Source of the DNA: Bacteroidales bacterium
GTDB lineage: Bacteria; Bacteroidota; Bacteroidia; Bacteroidales; Paludibacteraceae
DNA length: 7,239 bases
Assembly: GCA_018066005.1 (NCBI GenBank)
Contig: JAGHSG010000073.1
Location: 1-7,239 of the forward strand
Direction of reading: 5' to 3'
Made by a program: the position numbers and the translations under genes. This document shows positions 1 through 5,181 of the stretch, piece after piece. The notes beneath the pieces were generated by a model that was given only the letters and a program-made list of their open reading frames with translations, had not been told where the DNA came from and made no database searches. How positions within the stretch are numbered: the stretch's first letter is position 1; each line of letters opens with the position of its first letter.

Positions 1-1451
1 TGCGGACCACCTTCGCAATAGAGCAGAGTGGGGTATTTCTTGGTCTCGTCAAAGTCAGGCGGCAAAATAACCCAAGTCAGCATACTGTCACCGCTGGTTG
101 TTTGTTGCCAACGAGGAATAACCGTTCCCATCGTTATTTGGTCGTATATATTCTTGTTCTCAAACGTCAGTTGGGTGTCATCAACGAATAACTCATTCGC
201 CTCACACATCGAGTGACGCAGGTAATACAGGTGCCCGTCAATATAATCAATCGGCTGATAGTCGTACTGCCCGCCTTTCATCTGCGTGCATTGTGTTATT
301 ACCGGAGTGCTCGGAAGCACCGTCAACTTGTATATCCCCACTTCGCCGTGCCAGCAGGCCGCAAAGATGATAACCGAGTCGCCGGACCAGAAGAACTCGT
401 CCACATTGGTGTCCAGTGCCTTGCTGGCAAAGGTTTTTTCGCCGGTCTTTAAGTCCATAATAAACAGCCTGTTCAGGTCACTCTCGTAGCCGTCGCGTTC
501 CATGCTGAGCCATGCTATCTTGCTGCCGTCGGGCGAGAACATAGGATTGGTATCATAACCCATCATCCCTTCCGTCAAGTTCGCGTGCGTGCGCGTGTTA
601 GTATTATAGGTGTATATGTCCGAATTGGTTGAAACGGCATAATCCAAGCCCGCTTTCTTGCGGCACGTGTATGCCAGTGTCTCGTTATCCGGCGACCATG
701 CCAACTGTTCTACACCGCCCCAAGGCTTCATCGGACTCTCGTAGGGAGTGCCTTCCAATATATTGACAGGGTTGCTCAGCGAAGCCGACTTCAAGTCCAT
801 CTCGTTCTTGTAGTCGCAATGCAAGTCGCATATAATAGGTTGCGGAGCCGTCTCTGTCCACTCGTCCCAGTGCTTGTACATCAAGTCATCGACTACGCGT
901 CCGGTGGCTTTGTCCAAGTCGGCATACTTGTCCTGTGTAGAAGCCACGGTCTTTACCTGCTTGATTAGCACCACTTTATCCCGCATCGGTGACAATAGGA
1001 AGCCCTCCACATCGTGCATAATGCCTTTATCGGAGTGCTCGGAAGCACATTCCACAGGTATATCTTCGCCTCTTTGTCGCAAGGTCAGTTGACCTTTTTT
1101 CAGATAAGCCAGCACGCCGCTACCGCCAAACCAAGCAGGGTCGCTACCCACGAACTCATCAATTATGTTCAACTGCCCGTCCTGCTCGCAACCGATACGA
1201 ATCCATGTCGTAGAGCGGTTTTCAGCCACACTGTAATAACTGACGGTGTATGCAATCCAGCCCGTTTCTATATCCACTACGGCACCATTGATGCGTCCCA
1301 TAGCCCACAGAGCCTCCGGTGTCAACCGTCCGCCTTCAATGGTTATCTGGGGTTTGGTAATAGGTGCTTGACCTTCTTTCTCGACTTTGTTCTTATTACA
1401 ACTCATGGCACAAACGGCTGCTACAGCCAGCAAAATAGGTTTAATATTCAT
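1..1451 (-). CDS. S9-family (prolyl oligopeptidase / DPP-IV-like) peptidase lipoprotein, N-terminal part, cut by window edge
   Basis: An open frame runs leftward from the ATG at 1451-1449 and leaves the window still open after 483 codons. It begins MNIKPILLAVAAVCAMSC, a short hydrophobic signal ending at Cys18, so the product is probably a lipoprotein. Residues from about 40 to 450 are rich in beta-propeller-like blades, for example VEQLAWSPDNETLAYTC near 245 and MFSPDGSKIAWLSMERDGYE near 305. The last visible residues, KYPTLLYCEGGP, match the start of the S9 catalytic alpha/beta-hydrolase domain, which carries the oxyanion-side EGGPQ-type motif. The Ser-Asp-His triad would lie beyond the left edge and cannot be checked. 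The family cleaves short peptides, often after proline. Upstream ATGs at 1473 and 1459 are in other frames and hit early stops, which fixes the start. The gene contains two copies of the 36-bp palindromic repeat, at codons 378-389 and 135-147, both at likely blade-connecting loops. Confidence 0.9.
   Translation of the reverse strand, partial: MNIKPILLAVAAVCAMSCNKNKVEKEGQAPITKPQITIEGGRLTPEALWAMGRINGAVVDIETGWIAYTVSYYSVAENRSTTWIRIGCEQDGQLNIIDEFVGSDPAWFGGSGVLAYLKKGQLTLRQRGEDIPVECASEHSDKGIMHDVEGFLLSPMRDKVVLIKQVKTVASTQDKYADLDKATGRVVDDLMYKHWDEWTETAPQPIICDLHCDYKNEMDLKSASLSNPVNILEGTPYESPMKPWGGVEQLAWSPDNETLAYTCRKKAGLDYAVSTNSDIYTYNTNTRTHANLTEGMMGYDTNPMFSPDGSKIAWLSMERDGYESDLNRLFIMDLKTGEKTFASKALDTNVDEFFWSGDSVIIFAACWHGEVGIYKLTVLPSTPVITQCTQMKGGQYDYQPIDYIDGHLYYLRHSMCEANELFVDDTQLTFENKNIYDQITMGTVIPRWQQTTSGDSMLTWVILPPDFDETKKYPTLLYCEGGP
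285..320 (-). repeat. 36-bp coding palindromic repeat, copy A
   Basis: On the plus strand the copy starts CGTGCATTGTG and ends with the core CGGAGTGCTCGGAAGCAC. The core contains the inverted repeat GTGCT-CGGA-AGCAC. In the mRNA of the host gene this is GUGCU-UCCG-AGCAC, a 5-bp stem with a UNCG-type tetraloop. The 36 bp fall exactly on codon boundaries of the S9 peptidase and read VLPSTPVITQCT (residues 378-389). The 18-bp core is identical to the copies at 1013 and 5964; the other 18 bp differ at a few positions. Confidence 0.85.
1013..1048 (-). repeat. 36-bp coding palindromic repeat, copy B
   Basis: This has the same length and orientation as copies A and C, begins CGTGCATAATG and ends with the identical 18-bp core. 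It is the most diverged copy in the middle section. It enters the S9 peptidase frame one base later than copy A does and reads CASEHSDKGIMH plus part of the next Asp codon (residues 135-147). Bases after the core also match copy A at a fixed offset (gTATATC), so homology may extend beyond 36 bp. Confidence 0.85.
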
Positions 1452-1482
1452 ATTCGCATGTATTATATTTCATAATTGGGTA

Positions 1483-1514
1483 CAAAAGTACAAAATTTTT
1501 TGCATATGTACAAA
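1483..1514 (-). promoter_or_regulatory. Bacteroidales-type promoter of the S9 peptidase gene
   Basis: Read on the minus strand, the -33 TTTG is at 1514-1511 and the -7 box TACTTTTG is at 1490-1483, separated by exactly 20 bp. This matches the TTTG / TAnnTTTG consensus of the Bacteroidota primary sigma factor. Transcription would begin near 1475-1479, leaving a leader of about 25 nt before the ATG at 1451. It interlocks with the opposite promoter: each -33 box sits inside the other's spacer. Confidence 0.8.
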
Positions 1515-1530
1515 TATTTTTGTACCTTTG
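1499..1530 (+). promoter_or_regulatory. Bacteroidales-type promoter of the MATE-NUDIX pair
   Basis: The -33 TTTG is at 1499-1502 and the -7 box TACCTTTG at 1523-1530, with a 20-bp spacer. Transcription should start around 1535-1538, only about 5-8 nt before the MATE start codon at 1543. Inverted arms GGTACAAAA (1480-1488) and TTTTGTACC (about 1518-1526) flank the shared region, centred close to the CATATG palindrome at 1503-1508. This dyad could bind a regulator or simply reflect the two back-to-back promoters. Confidence 0.85.
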
Positions 1531-1542
1531 CGTAAAATTTCT

Positions 1543-2880
1543 ATGAGCATTAACCGTGAAATAGTCCGTTTAGCCGTTCCAAGTATCTTGGCGTGCATCA
1601 CCATCCCTTTGGTGGGCTTGGTTGATATGGCTATTGTGGGACATATAGCGGACGCATCTGCCATCGGCGGAATAGCCATCGGGACGATGCTGTTTGATAT
1701 CTTGTATTGGAATTTCGGTTTCTTGCGTGTCGGTACCAGCGGCGTCACGGCGCAGGCGTACGGACGCGGAGATTGGACGGAGTGCAACGGCCAACTGCGG
1801 CATTCGATGACCATTGCTTTGTGGGGTGCTTTGGCTATTTGGGTCGTTCAGTGGTTGTTTGTCACGGTGGCTTTGTACCTCATTCCCTGTTCACCCACGG
1901 TGGCAGAGCAGGCCAAGACCTATTTCTTTGTCCGGGTGTGGGCTACGCCGGCTACGCTCTCCCTCTTTGCCATCAAAGGGTGGTTTATAGGTATGCAGGA
2001 CACGGTCTCTGCCATGCTGTTGGACTTGGTCGTCAATATAGTCAATATAATAGTCAGTTACGTCTTGGCGGTCTATACGCCTCTCGGCGTAGTGGGCGTG
2101 GCTTACGGAACGGTCATCGCGCAGTATTCGGGACTCTTGGTAGGTGTCGCCTTATTGGTCTTTAAGTATAGCAACGCCTTCAAACAACTCTTTCACCGCC
2201 TGCCCAAACCGATAACCAAAACGGCGCAGATGAATATAGACCTCTTTATCCGCTCGTTGTGCTTTATGATAATTTACGTGGGCTACACATCCCTGTCTTC
2301 GCGTTATGGCGATGAGGAGTTAGCCATCAGTTCGCTGATTTTGAAACTCTTTATGCTGTTCAGTTATTTCGTTGATGGCTTTGCTTTTGCGGGCGAAGCG
2401 TTGGTGGGACGTCATTGGGGTGAGCGGCAGGTAGGGCACACCCCCTCGGTGTCCTGTGCCCGATTAATAACGTATCTGCATGGTTGGTGCTTGGGGGTCG
2501 GGGTCATCTTCACCCTCTGCTTTGCGTTCTGGGGAGAAACGTTTATCTGTTTCTTATGGCCGGACATACACGCCACGGCTTCGTCGTGGAATTACCTGCC
2601 TTGGTTAATAGCCATGCCTTTGTTGTCCTCGCCGGCGTTTATGTGGGACGGTATCTATGTCGGAACGACGGCTTCGCGTGAGATACGTAACGCCATGATA
2701 GGTGCTGCGGTGGCGTTTGTAGTCGTTTATGTCGTCTTGAAACAGCAGATGGGTATCGAAGCCGTGCTGTATGCTTATTTTGCACACCTCGTTTTCAGGG
2801 ACCTTTATTTGACAATTATTTGGAAAAGAACGTATGATAGAAACATTACAGCACAGACCGTGGAAAGTCCTCAAGAGTGA
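1543..2880 (+). CDS. MATE family efflux transporter (DinF/NorM-like)
   Basis: This is a 445-residue inner-membrane protein of the usual MATE length (about 440-460), which exports drugs or metabolites in exchange for Na+ or H+. The start MSINREIVRLAVPSI leads into TM1, followed by GLVDMAIVGHI (residues 25-35) and FGFLRVGTSGVTAQAYG (58-74), both characteristic of the DinF-like branch. About twelve hydrophobic segments form two pseudo-symmetric halves; the second begins near IDLFIRSLCFMIIY (232-245). The same frame is open back to 1387, but the stretch before 1543 contains the promoter, so the ATG at 1543 is the supported start. There is no Shine-Dalgarno sequence and the leader is only a few nucleotides. 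Residues 298-307 (GHTPSVSCAR) look like a short extra loop and are encoded by a 7-bp inverted repeat. The 3' end overlaps the NUDIX gene by 47 nt. The transported substrate cannot be read from sequence. Confidence 0.93.
   Translation: MSINREIVRLAVPSILACITIPLVGLVDMAIVGHIADASAIGGIAIGTMLFDILYWNFGFLRVGTSGVTAQAYGRGDWTECNGQLRHSMTIALWGALAIWVVQWLFVTVALYLIPCSPTVAEQAKTYFFVRVWATPATLSLFAIKGWFIGMQDTVSAMLLDLVVNIVNIIVSYVLAVYTPLGVVGVAYGTVIAQYSGLLVGVALLVFKYSNAFKQLFHRLPKPITKTAQMNIDLFIRSLCFMIIYVGYTSLSSRYGDEELAISSLILKLFMLFSYFVDGFAFAGEALVGRHWGERQVGHTPSVSCARLITYLHGWCLGVGVIFTLCFAFWGETFICFLWPDIHATASSWNYLPWLIAMPLLSSPAFMWDGIYVGTTASREIRNAMIGAAVAFVVVYVVLKQQMGIEAVLYAYFAHLVFRDLYLTIIWKRTYDRNITAQTVESPQE
2434..2461 (+). repeat. 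Inverted repeat inside the MATE gene
   Basis: Perfect 7-bp arms GGGCACA (2434-2440) and TGTGCCC (2455-2461) flank a 14-nt loop. An alternative inner pairing, ACACC (2438-2442) with GGTGT (2448-2452), is also possible. The structure encodes residues 298-307, between conserved GRHWGERQ and the next helix, where I estimate about 4-5 more residues than in typical relatives. It shares no sequence with the 36-bp repeat. Confidence 0.6.
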
Positions 2881-3403
2881 GAATATCCTGCATATAGGAC
2901 CTTGGCTAAGTGTCCGTCAGGAGTGTGTCGAACTGCCTTCCGGCAAGCAGATTCCTACGTGGTTTATTCTCGAATACCCCAACTGGATCAATGTCATTGC
3001 CGAGACCAAAGACGGCCGCTTAGTCATGATTGACCAGTACCGCCACGGGTTGGGAGTGACTAAATACGAGATTGTAGCCGGAGTTATTGACGAAGGCGAG
3101 ACGCCTCTGCAAGCCGCTCAACGCGAGTTATTGGAAGAGACCGGCTTTGGCGGGGGAGAGTGGAGCGAGTTTATGACGCTGTGTCCCAATACCAGTTGCC
3201 AGAATAACCCCAGTTATACTTTTTTGGCACGCGGTGTGGAACGCCTCGAAGCCCAGCATCAGGAGTCCACCGAAGATATTCGCATCCATGTCATGGATAA
3301 GGCGGATGTCCTGCAACTGTTGCAGCAGGGCGAGATTATCCAAGCCCTACACGCTGCCCCTTTGTGGAAATACTTTACTGTGGTTAGTCGGTTAATCGGT
3401 TAA
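2834..3403 (+). CDS. NUDIX hydrolase, ADP-ribose pyrophosphatase-like
   Basis: This 189-residue cytoplasmic protein has a perfect NUDIX box, GX5EX7REUXEEXGU, at residues 83-105: G83, E89, then RELLEETGF at 97-105. The Glu residues coordinate the divalent metal used to hydrolyse nucleoside diphosphate-X substrates. The segment before it, VMIDQYRHGLGVTKYEIVAG (64-83), is typical of the ADP-ribose / nucleotide-sugar pyrophosphatase branch, where a conserved Gln-Tyr-Arg precedes E(I/L)xAG. The N-terminal strand region (PWKVLKSENILHIGPWLSVR) also fits that group. The exact substrate remains uncertain. The ATG at 2834 lies 47 nt inside the MATE gene and no later in-frame ATG precedes conserved sequence, so the overlap is probably real and suggests translational coupling. 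The final codons and the TAA lie inside an imperfect inverted repeat of TTAATCGG-like units. Confidence 0.92.
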   Translation: MIETLQHRPWKVLKSENILHIGPWLSVRQECVELPSGKQIPTWFILEYPNWINVIAETKDGRLVMIDQYRHGLGVTKYEIVAGVIDEGETPLQAAQRELLEETGFGGGEWSEFMTLCPNTSCQNNPSYTFLARGVERLEAQHQESTEDIRIHVMDKADVLQLLQQGEIIQALHAAPLWKYFTVVSRLIG

Positions 3404-3451
3404 TTGGTTAATCGTTTTTTTACAGTTCGCCGGTTCACCAACTCACCGATT
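3394..3451. repeat. Imperfect inverted repeat across the NUDIX stop codon
   Basis: The left arm 3394-3414 consists of near-repeats of GGTTAATC / GGTTAATT. It can pair with the right arm 3431-3451 (CGGTTCACCAACTCACCGAT plus T) over 21 positions with 3 mismatches and one G-U pair, leaving a 16-nt loop that contains T7. The NUDIX stop TAA (3401-3403) is within the left arm. The right arm ends 7 nt before the terminator stem. It may be a degenerate dispersed repeat or an mRNA 3' stem-loop; I cannot tell which. Confidence 0.55.
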
Positions 3452-3458
3452 CCCCAAT

Positions 3459-3488
3459 AAAAAAATCGTTCTTTGGGGCGATTTTTTT
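3459..3488 (+). terminator. Intrinsic terminator after the NUDIX gene
   Basis: A7TCG (3459-3468) and CGAT7 (3479-3488) form a 10-bp stem around the loop TTCTTTGGGG. The four G's before the right arm can also pair with CCCC at 3452-3455 in an alternative fold. The T7 tract would act as the release sequence, and the A-rich left arm makes it potentially bidirectional. Its last T's form the -33 element of the rnpB promoter. Confidence 0.75.
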
Positions 3489-3517
3489 GCATATATGAAA
3501 TATTTTGTGTACCTTTG
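3486..3517 (+). promoter_or_regulatory. Bacteroidales-type promoter of rnpB
   Basis: The -33 TTTG at 3486-3489, formed by the end of the terminator T-tract plus G, lies exactly 20 bp before the -7 box TACCTTTG at 3510-3517. The predicted start at about 3522-3526 coincides with the 5' strand of the RNase P P1 helix. Confidence 0.88.
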
Positions 3518-3525
3518 CAGCCCAA

Positions 3526-3817
3526 AACAGCAGACCGGTTTGTCGCGTCGTTGGAAACGATGACGAGGAAAGTCCGGGCACCACAGAGCAACACAGCGGC
3601 TAATGACCGTCAGGCAGTAATGTTTGGTCCCTGCTACAGAGACGAGTAATGTGAAACGAGCATACTGTGTGGTGCAATTCCATGTAAACCTACGTTAGAG
3701 TCTTGCTCGGGCGAGTGGGAGGGTAGGAAGCGCAAGAACAGTGCAGCAATGCACTCGTCCAGATTAATGACAAACACGCCTCACGGCGCACAGAACCCGG
3801 CTTATAGGTCTGCTGTT
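3526..3817 (+). ncRNA. rnpB: RNase P RNA (bacterial type A)
   Basis: This is the catalytic RNA that removes 5' leaders from pre-tRNAs. The 5' end AACAGCAGACC (3526-3536) pairs perfectly with GGTCTGCTGTT (3807-3817) to form an 11-bp P1. The universal core is present: GAGGAAAGTCCGGGC (about 3565-3579) and ACAGAACCCGGCTTA (about 3790-3804) provide P4 and the flanking conserved nucleotides. GTGCAATTCCATG (about 3672-3684), GGGTAGGAAGCGCAAGAACA (about 3721-3740) and CCAGATTAATGAC (about 3759-3771) align by eye with their E. coli counterparts. At about 292 nt it is shorter than E. coli RNase P RNA (377 nt), so peripheral helices are reduced. I did not find a clear GGU in the L15-like region that would contact the tRNA CCA end. 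A dedicated promoter precedes it and a T8 tract follows P1. Confidence 0.97.
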
Positions 3818-3823
3818 TTTTTT
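3807..3823 (+). terminator. T8 tract ending rnpB transcription
   Basis: The 3' strand of P1 runs directly into T8 (3816-3823), followed by GCATATA. The P1 helix or the local 3' structure plus the T-tract would release the transcript. The T-tract plus GCATAT resembles the -33 regions elsewhere in the window, but no -7 box lies 20 bp downstream. Confidence 0.55.
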
Positions 3824-3866
3824 GCATATAGACCGCCTTCGGATGAAGGAATAAAGAATAAAAACT

Positions 3867-5180
3867 GTGTATAACTTTCAACAAATACGCCATTTCATCA
3901 CCGTGGACCTCTGGCACACCACGGATGATACCATTGTGTCCAAGACCAAGCGACTTATCTATTCCGTTCTGAAAACGATTGTTTTGTCCATTCGCGGCTT
4001 TTTGGACAAGGACCTGAACATACGTGCAGGCGGACTGACGTATGCGTTGATTTTTGCCATCGTGCCTATTCTTGCCATGGTATTGGCAGTGGCTAAAGGG
4101 TTCGGATTTGGTGAGGTATTGGAGGTGCAGCTACAAAACTCCTTCCTCGGTCAAATGAACGTAGTACCAATGATTATGGGCTTTGTGCAGCGTTATTTGG
4201 ACACTACACAAGGCGGAGCGTTCATTGGCGTAGGGCTGATTATCTTGTTATGGGCGGTCTATTCGTTCTTCCGGACGGTGGAGCAGTCGTTTAATCAGAT
4301 ATGGAACGTGCAGCAGTCCCGCTCGGCTTTGCGCCAGATGATGAACTACATCTTTATCTTGTTCCTTATCCCTATTCTAATGGTTGTTACTTCCGGATTA
4401 AGTATCTTAATCAACACCGCCACCAACGGCTGGGAACATATCTTGCTGGTGCATCATGTCAAGATTGGTTTACTGCGTTTCCTGCCGTTTGTCTTTGCTT
4501 GGGCGGCTATTACGTGGATGTATATGGCTATTCCTAACACCAAAGTGCGTTTCGTCAGTGCCGTCATCCCGGGCGTCGTTATCGGTACGTTGTTCCAACT
4601 GCTGCAAATGCTGTCCGTCTATATCATTGTTTTCCTCTCGCGTACCAGCGTCGTTTACGGTGCTTTTGCCTCTATCCCGCTGTTGCTCATGTGGTTGCAG
4701 TGGTCATGCCTGATGATTTTGGTCGGTGCCGAGATGTCTTACAGTATCCAGAACCAGGAAGAGTACGAATACGAGAAAGAACTCAATACCATGTCCCGTC
4801 GCTACCAGGATGGCGTTATGCTGTATATCCTGCAAGTTATTATCCGCCGTTTTGAGCAGGATGAGACGCCGCTGACAGCGCATCAGATAGCCCAACAGGA
4901 ACACCTGCCGACACGTATGGTTAACCTGCTTGTCGGACGCTTGACGGACGTCGGTATCCTCCGCGAAGTCTTTGTGGAAGGGGAAGAAGACAAGACGTAC
5001 CAACCGGCGTTAGACACGCATCTCATCACGTTGGACTTGGTGGAGCAGCGTGTCGCAACACAAGGCGCAGAGTTGTTCATTCTCAACCCCACGCCTGCTT
5101 TGCAATCTTTTTGGAATAATTATGTAAATGCCAAAAAGTCCCATTCCACGTTAGACAAGGTCTATTTGCGGGACTTATAA
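3867..5180 (+). CDS. YihY/BrkB family (UPF0761) membrane protein with C-terminal soluble domain
   Basis: This 437-residue inner-membrane protein starts at a GTG; an in-frame TAA at 3852-3854 prevents any earlier start, and the N-terminus FITVDLW (residues 10-16) resembles family members, so GTG is preferred. The family hallmark RAGGLTYALIFAIVPILAM (53-71) opens the membrane domain. Six predicted membrane segments lie near 56-76, 118-137, 161-183, 202-222, 232-256 and 264-290. The last carries the conserved YGAFASIPLLLMWLQWSCL followed by GAE. The family was once thought to be RNase BN; that assignment was withdrawn and its role is still unclear. Residues about 315-437 are soluble. The stretch TAHQIAQQEHLPTRMVNLLV then GRLTDVGILR (337-366) looks like a winged-helix, as found in many Bacteroidota homologues. 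No TAnnTTTG promoter is visible in the 49-bp gap after rnpB, which holds only a small hairpin (CCTTC-GGAT-GAAGG, 3836-3849), so rnpB readthrough is possible. Confidence 0.9.
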   Translation: MYNFQQIRHFITVDLWHTTDDTIVSKTKRLIYSVLKTIVLSIRGFLDKDLNIRAGGLTYALIFAIVPILAMVLAVAKGFGFGEVLEVQLQNSFLGQMNVVPMIMGFVQRYLDTTQGGAFIGVGLIILLWAVYSFFRTVEQSFNQIWNVQQSRSALRQMMNYIFILFLIPILMVVTSGLSILINTATNGWEHILLVHHVKIGLLRFLPFVFAWAAITWMYMAIPNTKVRFVSAVIPGVVIGTLFQLLQMLSVYIIVFLSRTSVVYGAFASIPLLLMWLQWSCLMILVGAEMSYSIQNQEEYEYEKELNTMSRRYQDGVMLYILQVIIRRFEQDETPLTAHQIAQQEHLPTRMVNLLVGRLTDVGILREVFVEGEEDKTYQPALDTHLITLDLVEQRVATQGAELFILNPTPALQSFWNNYVNAKKSHSTLDKVYLRDL

Positions 5181-5181
5181 A

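Noticed and set aside
285..320. 36-bp repeat as an insertion-sequence end or DNA-uptake signal
   Set aside because: No transposase, paired terminal copies or target-site duplications are visible, and three copies in one window cannot establish an uptake-signal density.
1014..1475. 153-codon plus-strand open frame
   Set aside because: It lies antisense to the S9 peptidase, whose frame, signal peptide and propeller motifs are convincing; its translation shows no family features.
1387..1542. N-terminal extension of the MATE frame by 52 codons
   Set aside because: This stretch contains both divergent promoters and the start of the peptidase gene; the ATG at 1543 matches the family N-terminus.
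1707..2165. 152-codon plus-strand frame inside the MATE gene
   Set aside because: It has no hydrophobic or domain pattern and lies fully within the well-supported MATE frame.
3836..3849. Hairpin CCTTC-GGAT-GAAGG as a terminator before the YihY-like gene
   Set aside because: It is only 5 bp and is followed by A-rich, not T-rich, sequence on the plus strand.
3690..3917. 75-codon minus-strand frame
   Set aside because: It lies over the conserved RNase P RNA and the start of the YihY-like gene.
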